A stretch of 64,000 nt of DNA from Flavobacterium johnsoniae UW101 (GTDB taxonomy: Bacteria > Bacteroidota > Bacteroidia > Flavobacteriales > Flavobacteriaceae): contig NC_009441.1 of assembly GCF_000016645.1 (NCBI RefSeq), forward strand, positions 3,038,001 through 3,102,000. The letters are read 5' to 3'. A program made the position numbers and the translations under genes. The notes beneath the pieces were generated by a model. The model was not told the DNA's origin. It saw only the letters and a program-made list of their open reading frames with translations, and made no database searches. Positions 8,081 to 16,517 of this stretch are shown here, one piece after another; the first letter of the stretch is position 1; each line of letters starts with the position of its first letter.

Positions 8081-10111
8081 TTACTTCGAACCGTTAAACT
8101 CATTAATAATATTTACGGCTTCGTTTAGATAAGGATTTGTTTTCAAATTATCCATTTGATATTGGTTGATTGTTTTGTCGTTTGGATAAACGCCTAATAA
8201 AAGCTGATTTACAGAAGAGTTGTAAACATCCAGCGGATTGTTCTCGTCATTAAAAGTGTTAATCTCAGTCCAAAGTGAATTCACAACTTTTTTCTGTTTA
8301 AAAACAGCATCTAAAGTCATCGGAATTTCTGCTTTTGGAGTATTAACCAGCTGATCTATTTTTTGATTGATTTTTTTAATTCCGTTAAAATAATAATTGT
8401 CAGCTAGCCTCAAAGTACTGTTTTTAGCTATTTTATCAATCAGGCTGCGTTTTACATAAGGGCGGTATTTTAGAACAGATTCAATACTGTCATTTTTAAT
8501 AGCAGTAGGAAAATCACTTTCTTTTTGATAAACATCTTCATAAAATTCCGGAAGAACAACATCTGGAGTAACGCCAATATATTGATGACTTTTTCCAGTA
8601 ACGCGATAAAACTTATTGATTGTAATTTTTAAGAAATCTGTATTTTTAGTTTCGTCCAGCGAAAGAATCGTCTGCATGGTAGCTTTTCCAAGCGTACTGC
8701 TTCCAAGTAAAAGCGCTCTATTGTAATCCTGCATGATAGAAGAAAAGAATTCACTTGCCGAAGCCGTGTTGCTATTTACCAAAACCACAATTGGACCTCT
8801 GTAAATTAGACCTTTGTATGGATCGTTTATTACTGATTTTTCTTTAGTATGATCGACTACTATCGAAAGAGGCCCGTAATCAATAAACATTCCGGCCAGT
8901 TTTATAGCCTCTTCCATAGAACCACCGCCATTATCAATTAAATCAATAACGAGACCTTTAATATTATCTCTTTCGAGTTTAATAACTTCGCGTGCTACAT
9001 CATCGGCGCAGCCTTTACGGCTGTTTCCATCTAAATCAGCATAAAAACTCGGAATTTTTATGTAACCTATTTTACTTTCTTTACCTATTATAAAACTGAA
9101 AACCGAATTTTCTTCGTCTTTCATAACTTGCTTTTCAATATGCACGTCAAAGTTTTTGCCTGAGTTTCTTTTCAGCGTAAGCGTAAGGCTTTTATTAGCT
9201 TCAGACATAATCATTGTAGAAATAGATTCTAATGAAGCACACGATACCTGAAGCGTTTCTTTATGGTTAGAAACCGAAATAATCTGATCTCCTTTTTTTA
9301 TCAATCCTGTTTGGTAAGCTGGACCATTTGGGTCAATTTCGTGTACAATAATTTCATTTTTTTCGTTTAAATTAACGGTCATTCCTAAAGATAAATGTTC
9401 TTTTGATAATGACGCTACAAAACTCGATTTAGAATCATTGCTAAAATAAGCTGTATGCGGATCAAAATAAGTGCAAAAGAAATTATACAGATTTTCGTCT
9501 TGTTTTGTTTTAGTTTCCAAAAGCGTGCTTATACGGCATATTTCATTTGACAAAATCAGTTTTCTGGATTTTGCTTCAATCGAATTAAAGTTGGTTTTTA
9601 TGGAATCTAAATTGTTACTTACTTCGGCTATATCATCCAGGATTTGATAGCGGAGTTTTTTACGCCATACTTTTTCCAGATCTTCTTTTTTAAGGTAAAA
9701 AGCGAATGATTTTTTATAAAATCGAATAGTATCTTTCTTCGTATAATCAAAAGCGGTCGACTGAATCTTTTCGAGAACTTCCTTTGTTCTTATTAATCCA
9801 TTTATATACTTTGCCGTAATATCAGTCAAAAAACTGCAGTCATTTTCAAGTATTAAATCGTCAATATTTAAACGATATTTAGCAGCTAATTCGTCATATT
9901 CACTTTTAAAGAAAATGTTTCGGGACGGATCTAATTCGTTGATTAAATTATCAAAAACAAAAACAGACAAGCTGTCATCTACAGGTTTTGGTCTTAGATG
10001 TTCAGTTTGGATAACTGCATTTATTTTGTTCAGTATTTCGCATGTCTCCGCGCTATTTTGACTAAATAGGAAAGAGGTAATCAGTAAAAACAGCGGCGAA
10101 AATTTTCTCAT
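8081..10111 (-). CDS. prc: carboxy-terminal (tail-specific) processing protease, S41 family
   Basis: A 676-residue exported protease with a Ser/Lys dyad that trims C-termini of periplasmic proteins. Signal peptide MRKFSPLFLLITSFLFSQNS. An N-terminal helical domain (to about 235) is followed by a PDZ domain (LGMTVNLNEKNEIIVHEIDPNGPAYQTGLIKKGDQIISV, about 240-335) and the S41 core (about 345-540). VNSNTASASEFFSS contains the catalytic Ser and GSSTLGKATMQ the catalytic Lys. A C-terminal helical domain follows as in Prc/Tsp of E. coli, with similar length. ATG at 10109-10111. Flanked by yebC and gcvT on the same strand but with gaps of 137 and 209 bp, so probably its own unit. Confidence 0.9.
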   Translation of the reverse strand: MRKFSPLFLLITSFLFSQNSAETCEILNKINAVIQTEHLRPKPVDDSLSVFVFDNLINELDPSRNIFFKSEYDELAAKYRLNIDDLILENDCSFLTDITAKYINGLIRTKEVLEKIQSTAFDYTKKDTIRFYKKSFAFYLKKEDLEKVWRKKLRYQILDDIAEVSNNLDSIKTNFNSIEAKSRKLILSNEICRISTLLETKTKQDENLYNFFCTYFDPHTAYFSNDSKSSFVASLSKEHLSLGMTVNLNEKNEIIVHEIDPNGPAYQTGLIKKGDQIISVSNHKETLQVSCASLESISTMIMSEANKSLTLTLKRNSGKNFDVHIEKQVMKDEENSVFSFIIGKESKIGYIKIPSFYADLDGNSRKGCADDVAREVIKLERDNIKGLVIDLIDNGGGSMEEAIKLAGMFIDYGPLSIVVDHTKEKSVINDPYKGLIYRGPIVVLVNSNTASASEFFSSIMQDYNRALLLGSSTLGKATMQTILSLDETKNTDFLKITINKFYRVTGKSHQYIGVTPDVVLPEFYEDVYQKESDFPTAIKNDSIESVLKYRPYVKRSLIDKIAKNSTLRLADNYYFNGIKKINQKIDQLVNTPKAEIPMTLDAVFKQKKVVNSLWTEINTFNDENNPLDVYNSSVNQLLLGVYPNDKTINQYQMDNLKTNPYLNEAVNIINEFNGSK

Positions 10112-10261
10112 AAGTTTGATGTCAATATCTACATTAAAGTTACGCTAATTTTGTGATACGATTTTATATTATTTCTAAAAAATCTTACAGATAAATACTC
10201 GATCTAAACTTTAATGATTGAAATATGTAAAGAATTAACTTTAAAATGAATTAATCTGCCA

Positions 10262-10298
10262 TAAAAAAATGCATTACAATTTGACTTGTAATGCATTA
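10262..10298 (-). terminator. intrinsic terminator of gcvT
   Basis: AATGCATTACAA (10268-10279) pairs with TTGTAATGCATT (10286-10297). The minus strand continues into seven T (complement of 10262-10268). Confidence 0.85.
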
Positions 10299-10320
10299 TG
10301 AAAATTATATGTTTAAAAAA

Positions 10321-11403
10321 TTATTTCTTGTAAAAAGGTAATTTTACCACTTTAGCAGGAACATCATTTTTTCTGATTCTAATAAAAATATCGCTGTCAA
10401 CAGCACTGTTTGCCACCGTTACATATCCTAAACCAATCCCTTTATTCATAGAAGGCGACATAGTTCCAGAAGTTACAATTCCTATAACATTTCCTTCACC
10501 GTCTACAATTTCATAATCGTGTCTTGGCACCGCACGCTCCTGCATTTCAAAAGCAATTAATTTTCTGGCAACACCAGCTTCTTTTTGTTTTTTAAGAGCT
10601 TCAGAGTTTGTAAAATCTTTGGTGAATTTAGTAATCCATCCTAGACCAGCTTCAAGTGGAGAAGTAGTATCGTTAATATCATTTCCGTATAAACAGAATC
10701 CCATTTCAAGACGCAAAGTGTCACGTGCCGCAAGACCAATAGGTTTGATTCCGTAAGCAGCTCCAGCTTCAAAAACTTTATTCCAGATTTGTTCTACTTC
10801 GTTGTTTTTACAGTAAATTTCAAATCCGCCAGAACCAGTATAACCTGTAGCAGAAATAATTACATGTTCGATTCCGGCAAAATCGCCTACCTCAAAATGG
10901 TAATACGTAATTGCAGACAAGTCTACAGAAGTTAAAGCCTGCATAGCTTCAACTGCTTTTGGTCCCTGAATTGCCAATAAAGAATAGTCATCAGAAAGAT
11001 TTCTCATTTCAACTCCCAAATCATTATAAGAAGAAATCCAGTTCCAGTCTTTTTCAATATTCGAAGCATTTACAACTAGCAAATACTGCTCTTCTTTCAT
11101 TTTATAAATAATCAAATCGTCAACGATTCCGCCTTCATTATTTGGCAGACAAGAATATTGCGCTCTTCCAATTGTCAACGTCGAAGCATCATTTGAAGTT
11201 ACTTTTTGAATCAATGCCAATGCATTAGGACCAGTCAGCAAAAATTCTCCCATGTGCGAAACATCAAAAACTCCCACACCATTACGAACCGTTTCATGTT
11301 CAGCATTTACACCTTCGTATGTAATAGGCATGTTATAACCTGCAAAAGGCAGCATTTTCGCTCCCAGACTCTCATGTATGTGCGTAAGCGCAGTATTTTT
11401 CAT
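10321..11403 (-). CDS. gcvT: glycine cleavage system aminomethyltransferase (T protein)
   Basis: Transfers the methylene group from the aminomethyl-lipoyl H protein to tetrahydrofolate, releasing ammonia, in glycine catabolism. The 360-residue length is standard. Visible are the N-terminal [31 protein letters not shown], the folate-binding region [13 protein letters not shown], the [20 protein letters not shown] motif and the C-terminal [17 protein letters not shown]. gcvH and gcvP are not in the window, so the system is scattered, as is common in Bacteroidota. ATG at 11401-11403, about 25 bp after a TAGATTTG element. Confident. Confidence 0.96.
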   Translation of the reverse strand: MKNTALTHIHESLGAKMLPFAGYNMPITYEGVNAEHETVRNGVGVFDVSHMGEFLLTGPNALALIQKVTSNDASTLTIGRAQYSCLPNNEGGIVDDLIIYKMKEEQYLLVVNASNIEKDWNWISSYNDLGVEMRNLSDDYSLLAIQGPKAVEAMQALTSVDLSAITYYHFEVGDFAGIEHVIISATGYTGSGGFEIYCKNNEVEQIWNKVFEAGAAYGIKPIGLAARDTLRLEMGFCLYGNDINDTTSPLEAGLGWITKFTKDFTNSEALKKQKEAGVARKLIAFEMQERAVPRHDYEIVDGEGNVIGIVTSGTMSPSMNKGIGLGYVTVANSAVDSDIFIRIRKNDVPAKVVKLPFYKK

Positions 11404-11428
11404 TGTGTTGTTTTATAAAATTGTTTTG

Positions 11429-11436
11429 CAAATCTA
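11429..11436 (-). promoter_or_regulatory. candidate -7 element of gcvT
   Basis: Minus strand TAGATTTG matches TAnnTTTG, 25 bp before the ATG. No good -33 TTG at the expected spacing. I looked for a glycine riboswitch in the leader and see no room for one. Confidence 0.45.
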
Positions 11437-11484
11437 TTCAAAAAATATCTAATTAGAATGCCTTAAATTATAAATTTCGCAATA

Positions 11485-11580
11485 ATTAGGAGCTATTTCC
11501 TGCTATCCGCTATATCTTTTTGTTTTTAAAGAAAAAACAAAAAGGATGCCGCTGCTATCAGGGCTAGGGGTGACCGTTAG
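11485..11580. repeat. flavobacterial hairpin repeat (CCTGCTATCCGC ... GGATGCCGCTGCTATCAGGG)
   Basis: A central long stem, CTTTTTGTTTTT with AAAAAACAAAAAG, is bracketed by CCTGCTATCCGCTATA on the left and GGATGCCGCTGCTATCAGGG on the right, which are partly complementary. From memory this layout is a frequent intergenic element in Flavobacterium genomes. No ORF. Mobility mechanism not visible. Confidence 0.6.
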
Positions 11581-11733
11581 AAAGTAACGTTTATGCTTTC
11601 GATTTTTTATGTAACTTTAATATATATAAAGTCATACTTTTTCAAGTTTAGCTATGTTTATTAAACAAGTGAAACGCCTTTATCCGCAAAGAAAAAACTA
11701 TGATTCTATGTGTTTAAAATAAAAAGCCATCAA

Positions 11734-12579
11734 ATGAAGTCTCCGTTTTTAATCAACAAAGAAGAAATTGTAAAGATTTATAAACCCGTAAATCCGCACA
11801 CACATAAGGGAATTCAAGGACATGCCGTGATTATTGCCGGAAGTTATGGCAAAATTGGAGCAGGAGTTCTGGCCTCAAAATCCTGCTTAAAATCTGGCTG
11901 CGGACTCGTAACGACTTTTATACCAAAATGCGGTTATCAAATCCTTCAAATTTCCATTCCAGAAGTGATGACTGTGACAGACGAAAATACCAATTTTATA
12001 ACCAGTATTCATTTACCATTACAGCCGCAGGCTGTTGGAATTGGACCCGGAATAGGAAAAGAACTCGGAACACAAAAAGCTTTATTCGAATTTTTAAGAA
12101 TCAACAAAGCGCCATTAGTTATAGATGCAGACGCATTGAATATTTTAGCAGAAAACCAATCCTGGTTAGAATTAGTTCCCGAAGACACAATAGTAACACC
12201 TCATCCAAAAGAATTAGAACGCCTGATAGGCAAATGGAATTCTGAAGCTGAAAAATTTCAAAAAACAATCGCCTTTTCAGAAAAATATAAAATCATTGTT
12301 GTCATGAAAGGCGCACCAACATTCATTATAAACAGAACTTCAGTCTACGAAAATACAACCGGAAACGCGGCACTTGCAACAGCAGGAAGCGGCGATGTCT
12401 TAACCGGAATCCTCACCAGTCTTTTAGCGCAAGGTTATGAACCTAAATACGCTTCAAAATTAGGAGTTTATCTTCATGGATTAACAGCTGATTTAGCTTT
12501 ACCCAAAACAGGTTATGAGTCTTTTACGGCTTCTACCATTATTAAATATCTTGGAAAAGCGTTTTTGAGTTTAGTTTAA
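11734..12579 (+). CDS. nnrD: ADP/ATP-dependent NAD(P)H-hydrate dehydratase
   Basis: Repairs damaged NADHX/NADPHX by nucleotide-driven dehydration. 281 residues with the ribokinase-like YjeF C-terminal fold. Visible motifs are [19 protein letters not shown] near the N-terminus, the GPGIG turn, [22 protein letters not shown] and the catalytic/nucleotide loop [12 protein letters not shown] with its Asp. Only the dehydratase (YjeF C-terminal) domain is present; the epimerase domain fused in many bacteria is absent. The ATG at 11734 is preferred over the GTG at 11710 because homologues begin near the conserved [21 protein letters not shown] segment. Confident. Confidence 0.9.
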   Translation: MKSPFLINKEEIVKIYKPVNPHTHKGIQGHAVIIAGSYGKIGAGVLASKSCLKSGCGLVTTFIPKCGYQILQISIPEVMTVTDENTNFITSIHLPLQPQAVGIGPGIGKELGTQKALFEFLRINKAPLVIDADALNILAENQSWLELVPEDTIVTPHPKELERLIGKWNSEAEKFQKTIAFSEKYKIIVVMKGAPTFIINRTSVYENTTGNAALATAGSGDVLTGILTSLLAQGYEPKYASKLGVYLHGLTADLALPKTGYESFTASTIIKYLGKAFLSLV

Positions 12580-12715
12580 CCGCAAAGTACGCAATCCCGA
12601 TAGCTATCGGGAACGCAAGGTTCGCAAGGTTTTTTAGACATAGCTTTGCGAACTTTGCGATTTTGTAAAATCCTCATTAAATAAAATCTTAGCGAACTTT
12701 GCGGTTAAATAAAAA
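12578..12715. repeat. GCAAAG-type dispersed inverted repeat
   Basis: Begins AACCGCAAAGTACGCAA and ends GCGAACTTTGCGGTTAAA, which is its inverse, with several GCAAGGTTCGCAAGG and CTTTGCGAACTTTGCG blocks between. It encloses the palindrome at 12595-12612. The same vocabulary occurs at 42271-42371, 60150-60174 and 60654-60712. Confidence 0.65.
12595..12612. repeat. perfect 18-bp palindrome TCCCGATAGCTATCGGGA
   Basis: A perfect 18-bp palindrome inside the GCAAAG repeat. A copy with one extra T is at 16289-16307. It recurs across flavobacterial intergenic regions from memory; probably a repeat component and not an operator. Confidence 0.6.
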
Positions 12716-12794
12716 ATCAAAAATTGTAAGTTTGTAATATCAAAGATTAGAAACTTAGCAACTCAGTACCTTAGCATCTTTGAACCTTTAAAAA

Positions 12795-13577
12795 ATGAAA
12801 AACAACTTCGATCTTAGAACAGTAAATGTCATGCGTTATATAACGCCGCTGCGCGAAGGAGGTTCTTTACCTGCTTTGGCAGAAGCCGATGACGATTTTA
12901 AATACGTATTAAAATTCAGGGGAGCCGGTCACGGTGTAAAAGCCCTTATAGCCGAATTAGTAGGCGGACAAATTGCAAAAGCTTTAAAACTACAATTACC
13001 AGAATTAGTATTCGCAAATCTCGACGAAGCTTTTGGAAGAACCGAAGCCGATGAAGAAATTCAGGATTTACTGCAGGGAAGTCAGGGATTAAACCTGGCA
13101 CTTCATTTTTTATCCGGCGCGATAACTTTTGATCCTGCCGTAACAACAGTCGATGCAAAATTAGCTTCGCAGATTGTCTGGCTTGATGCTTATATTACAA
13201 ACGTAGACAGAACTTTTAAAAATACCAATATGTTGATCTGGCATAAAGAATTATGGCTTATCGACCACGGAGCGTGTTTGTATTTCCATCATTCATGGAA
13301 CAACTGGGAACAGCATGCCAAAAGTCCGTTTGCATTGATAAAAGATCACGTTTTACTGCCTCAGGCTTCACTTTTAAAAGAAGTAGACGCTGAGTTTAAA
13401 GCCATTTTAACGCCGGAAATTTTAGAAGAAATTGTAAACACAATTCCGCTTGACTGGCTGCAGTGGGAAGATGCAGATGAAACACCAGAAGGCTTACGAA
13501 ACGTTTATTTACAGTTTTTAAAAACAAGATTAGAGAATTCAGAAATATTTGTAAATCAGGCTCAAAATGCAAGATAA
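12795..13577 (+). CDS. HipA-like kinase family protein
   Basis: A 260-residue protein with a compact HipA/PI-kinase-like fold. After VMRYITPLREGGSLPALAEADD, the strand YVLKFRGAGHG carries the likely ATP-contacting Lys. Later LDAYITNVDRTFKNTNML resembles the HipA catalytic loop (NxDR...N), and LWLIDHGACLYFHHSW the metal-binding Asp loop. HipA kinases phosphorylate tRNA synthetases, but this short family lacks the HipA N-terminal subdomain and its target is unknown to me. It overlaps the start of the DUF3037 gene by 11 bp, the usual pairing for this family. No HipB-like antitoxin is adjacent. Called as a kinase-like protein; toxin activity is not implied. Confidence 0.75.
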   Translation: MKNNFDLRTVNVMRYITPLREGGSLPALAEADDDFKYVLKFRGAGHGVKALIAELVGGQIAKALKLQLPELVFANLDEAFGRTEADEEIQDLLQGSQGLNLALHFLSGAITFDPAVTTVDAKLASQIVWLDAYITNVDRTFKNTNMLIWHKELWLIDHGACLYFHHSWNNWEQHAKSPFALIKDHVLLPQASLLKEVDAEFKAILTPEILEEIVNTIPLDWLQWEDADETPEGLRNVYLQFLKTRLENSEIFVNQAQNAR

Positions 13578-13950
13578 TCACTTATACGAATATGCTGTGA
13601 TTCGTGTTGTGCCAAGGGTAGAACGCGAAGAATTCCTAAATATCGGAATCATTTTATTCTGCAAAAAAGCCAAGTTTATTAAAGTGCTTTTTCATCTTAA
13701 TAAAGAAAAAATACAAGCGCTTTCTTCTGATTTTGACATCGAACAATTAGAATGCAATTTAACATCATTAGAAAAAATTGCAAACGGAGCCAAAGATGGC
13801 GGTCCAATTGCTGAATTTGAGATTCCAGAGCGTTTTCGCTGGTTAACAGCTATTAGAAGTTCTGCAATACAAACTTCAAGACCTCATCCGGGATTGTGTC
13901 AGGATTTAGAGAAAACCATTCAGAGATTGTTTGAAGAGTTGGTGCTTTAA
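13567..13950 (+). CDS. DUF3037 domain-containing protein
   Basis: A 127-residue protein whose start (LYEYAVIRVVPRVEREEFLNIGIILFCKKAKF) is the signature of DUF3037. The C-terminal part, RSSAIQTSRPHPGLCQDLEKTIQRLFEELV, is also typical. Function not known. It is translationally coupled to the HipA-like kinase gene (11-bp overlap), which suggests a kinase plus partner or substrate module. ATG at 13567. No other neighbours in the unit. Confidence 0.8.
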   Translation: MQDNHLYEYAVIRVVPRVEREEFLNIGIILFCKKAKFIKVLFHLNKEKIQALSSDFDIEQLECNLTSLEKIANGAKDGGPIAEFEIPERFRWLTAIRSSAIQTSRPHPGLCQDLEKTIQRLFEELVL

Positions 13951-14037
13951 AAGGGGCTAAGATTCTAAGGTTTTCTGTGATGCACTCCAATGCGTTTAGG
14001 TATTTGCCACAGATTAAAGGGATTAAAATGATTTTAG

Positions 14038-14127
14038 TTTCACGCAGATTTTCCAGATTTACGCAGATTTAATTTAATAAATTCATCTATTTAAAATCTG
14101 CTTAAATCTTTTTAAATCTGCGTGAAA
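14038..14127. repeat. inverted repeat of the CACGCAGATT family
   Basis: TTTCACGCAGATTT (14038-14051) and AAATCTGCGTGAAA (14114-14127) are perfect inverted ends. Internal blocks (ACGCAGATTTAA, AAATCTGCTTAAATC) repeat the same motif. The 340-bp gap between the DUF3037 and pectate lyase genes holds only this and the terminator. Confidence 0.65.
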
Positions 14128-14210
14128 AATCTTTTCTCCTCTCTATCAACGCTTATCGTGATTACAAGATTAAATAAAAACTTTATGTCCTTGTGTCTTA
14201 GTAAAAAAAA

Positions 14211-14247
14211 TAAAAAACCACGAACTGCCTTACTGCAATCCGTGGTT
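14211..14247 (-). terminator. intrinsic terminator of the pectate lyase gene
   Basis: AAACCACG and CGTGGTTT form the stem with a 15-nt loop. On the minus strand it runs into TTTTTT and lies 44 bp past the stop. Confidence 0.75.
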
Positions 14248-14290
14248 TTAGAAACTAAAACTAACTCATTTTTTTGCTATCCAGAGTTTA

Positions 14291-15397
14291 TTAGAAAGAG
14301 CCGCAAATGTTACCGCCCAAAGTTGCTCCTGCGTTAGCAGAAATATCGGCTTTTACAGCTGTTTTATTAAGCTTTACAATAGAATAAGGCGGTGTAAAAG
14401 CTGTACCGCTTCCAGCCTGATTTCCTGATACACTTGTAAATACGTTGTCGGTTGCTGTAACTGCAGTATAACCTGTCATTAAATCGATTGGTGTTTTTAC
14501 ACCTTCAAAAACATTGCTTTCTACGCGAATATCAGCTTCAAAACCTGCAGCGATGCATTTGTTGCTTACCGTACTGTTAAAGAAACTGTTTACGATATGT
14601 ACTTTCCCAAAACGAACTCTCGGCATTCTTTCTTTACATCCAGGAGCCCACCAGCATCTTGCAAAAGTGATTCTCAATTTTCCGCGGTCGCCTGTTGCAC
14701 CGTCGCTTGAACCAATTAAGTTTGAATATCTGTGATCATCAGATCCTCCAGAACCTCCAGCTTTTGGCGGTTTTAAATAATGGAATTTAGAATACGTAAC
14801 CGAAATATAATCAGATTTGTTTTTAATGTCGAAGTTTCCATCAACACCATCTCTAAATTCGCAGTGGTCAACCCATACATTTGTACATTCGTCCAAAATT
14901 GCATTGTCCCATCCGTCAGTATCATAAGCACCCGGGCCTTCAAAAATTAGGTTTCTAATGATAATGTTTTTACATCTTTTGATGTTGATGATTCCAGAAG
15001 CATCTTTTGTCTGATTAGTCGAAACCAACTTTGCACCGTTTGCACCATAAATAGTTTTACCGGTTTGATCCTGAAATGACAATCTGGTCGTAACTGTAAT
15101 AGTTCCTGAAATTTTAATAACTTTTACAGAGCTGTTTTCAATAGCCGATTTCAGCTGAGCATAAGTAGTAACCGTAGTTTCAGCAGCAGAACCTCCGCCG
15201 GTTGTTCCGCCGTTTTGAGAAGCCCAGCCCGGAACTTCGGCACAGTTTCCAATTTTAGCAGTTAAATTGCCTGAAGGAGTTTCGGTTACTGCTTCAGTTT
15301 TTGCTTCTGTGTTCGAAGCAATTTCTTCAGAGTTACATGCTGTAAATCCGAAAGTCAATGTTAGTAAAAACATTGAAAGTTTTAATTTTAAGTTCAT
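14291..15397 (-). CDS. pectate lyase, polysaccharide lyase family 1, lipoprotein
   Basis: A 368-residue right-handed beta-helix enzyme that cleaves pectate by beta-elimination. Signal peptide II with lipobox FTAC (lipidated Cys21) predicts outer-membrane anchoring. An 80-residue Thr/Glu/Gly-rich linker precedes the lyase. Core motifs are VIKISGTITV, IIIRNLIFEG, NAILDECTNVWVDHCEF (calcium-binding region, vWiDH) and MPRVRFGKVHIVNSFFN, with the catalytic Arg of the RxPxxR-like segment. Divergent from a Crp-like regulator; an imperfectly spaced LacI-type palindrome lies between them. No SusC/D pair is adjacent, so this is not a full pectin locus. Confident family call. Confidence 0.9.
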   Translation of the reverse strand: MNLKLKLSMFLLTLTFGFTACNSEEIASNTEAKTEAVTETPSGNLTAKIGNCAEVPGWASQNGGTTGGGSAAETTVTTYAQLKSAIENSSVKVIKISGTITVTTRLSFQDQTGKTIYGANGAKLVSTNQTKDASGIINIKRCKNIIIRNLIFEGPGAYDTDGWDNAILDECTNVWVDHCEFRDGVDGNFDIKNKSDYISVTYSKFHYLKPPKAGGSGGSDDHRYSNLIGSSDGATGDRGKLRITFARCWWAPGCKERMPRVRFGKVHIVNSFFNSTVSNKCIAAGFEADIRVESNVFEGVKTPIDLMTGYTAVTATDNVFTSVSGNQAGSGTAFTPPYSIVKLNKTAVKADISANAGATLGGNICGSF

Positions 15398-15554
15398 AAT
15401 AAGTTTGGTTATTTATAAAAGTTTAACAACGCAAAACTCAGAATTATCTGTAGAAAAAAAATTGAACAAGTTCAAACTTTTGTAAAAAAATCTTGTAAAT
15501 GTGTTTTTTTAACAGTTGTAAATTTACAAAAATGCATGAATAGTGTATTTTTAC

Positions 15555-15566
15555 GTAATCGATTAC
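15555..15566. promoter_or_regulatory. LacI-type palindromic operator candidate
   Basis: GTAATCGATTAC is a perfect 12-bp palindrome with the AATCGATT core typical of LacI-family operators that control sugar and pectin genes. It sits between the divergent pectate lyase and Crp-like genes, 158 bp before the lyase start. No LacI regulator is in the window. Confidence 0.5.
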
Positions 15567-15631
15567 ATTATTTAAGCCCCTAATTAATAATGAATTGAGT
15601 AACCACTTTTATTCCTTAAACAAAACACAAA

Positions 15632-16201
15632 ATGTACAACCTACTACGAAAAAACATTGAAAGGAAAGTTCCGCTCACTGATGAAGAATGGAACATTATT
15701 GTTTCAAAAGCAGAACTTGTAAAATTAAAGAAAAATCAGTTCTTGCAGATTCAGGATTCTCATAACAGTTATGAAGGATTCATTTTAAAAGGATCGTTTA
15801 AAACCTACATCGTAAACGAAAACGGAACAGAAACCGTAATTTTCTTTTCCTTTGAAGACGAATGGATGTGTGACCTGGAAAGTTTTTACCATCAAAAACC
15901 AACGACCTACAACATTAAAGCCATTGAAGACAGCGAAATTTTGGTTATCAGTAAAATCAAAAAAGCGCAGCTGTTTCAAGAAATTCCAAAAATTATGCAG
16001 TTTCACGTTCTTATGATTGAACGTGCTAATGTTGCCATCCAGCAAAGACTATTGGATGTTCTTAATAAAACTTCGAAACAGCGTTATCTTGATTTTAAAG
16101 AGCGTTATCCGCAAAAGGTAAGTTCGATAAACAATAAGAATTTGTCTTCGTATTTGGGAGTTTCTCACGAGTTTCTTTCGAAGATAAAAAGGAGGTGCTA
16201 A
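15632..16201 (+). CDS. Crp/Fnr family transcriptional regulator
   Basis: A 189-residue cyclic-nucleotide-binding-fold regulator. The N-terminal cupin-like domain spans about residues 20-120 (QDSHNSYEGFILKGSFKTYIVNENGTETVIFFSFEDEWMCDLESFY). A long dimer helix and a short C-terminal helix-turn-helix follow (NNKNLSSYLGVSHEFLSKIKRR). The cAMP phosphate-binding RxS motif and the Fnr cysteines are absent, so the ligand, if any, is unknown. Bacteroidota carry many such proteins, often controlling small local regulons. Divergent from the pectate lyase gene, which is a possible target. ATG at 15632. Confidence 0.85.
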   Translation: MYNLLRKNIERKVPLTDEEWNIIVSKAELVKLKKNQFLQIQDSHNSYEGFILKGSFKTYIVNENGTETVIFFSFEDEWMCDLESFYHQKPTTYNIKAIEDSEILVISKIKKAQLFQEIPKIMQFHVLMIERANVAIQQRLLDVLNKTSKQRYLDFKERYPQKVSSINNKNLSSYLGVSHEFLSKIKRRC

Positions 16202-16345
16202 GATGTTAAGGTTCAGAGTAACAAAGTGACAAAGGTTTTCTTTAGAGACGCACTGTAGTGCGTCTCACTTTACATGAAAATCTCACAATCCCGATAGCTA
16301 TTCGGGAGCTGAGACGGGAAGATTTTATATAAAGTTCCCTTGCAG

Positions 16346-16476
16346 TTTGTCATTTCGACGAAGGAGAAATCCTAGCAAGTAACTCCGCAACGATAATCCA
16401 ATCTTTGTAGAGCTTCTAGTGGAGATTTGCTTCGCCTGTTCGCTATCGCTTGGGTCTCCTTCTTCGAAATGACAAA
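16346..16476. repeat. 131-bp MITE-like element with GTCATTTCGACGAAGGAG termini
   Basis: The left end contains GTCATTTCGACGAAGGAG; the right end contains CTCCTTCTTCGAAATGAC, its inverse with one mismatch, over about 22 bp. The interior carries GCTTCGCCTGTTCGCTATCGCTTGGG. A half copy of the right arm lies at 60016-60069. No ORF. Looks like a non-autonomous mobile or repeat element. Confidence 0.65.
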
Positions 16477-16517
16477 TCTTACCAAAAACTTTAAACTTTA
16501 AACCTGAAATAAATAAA

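Noticed and set aside
11404..11430. Possible glycine riboswitch before gcvT
   Set aside because: A -7 element lies only 25 bp before the ATG, leaving no room for the aptamer, and no riboswitch-like folds are seen.
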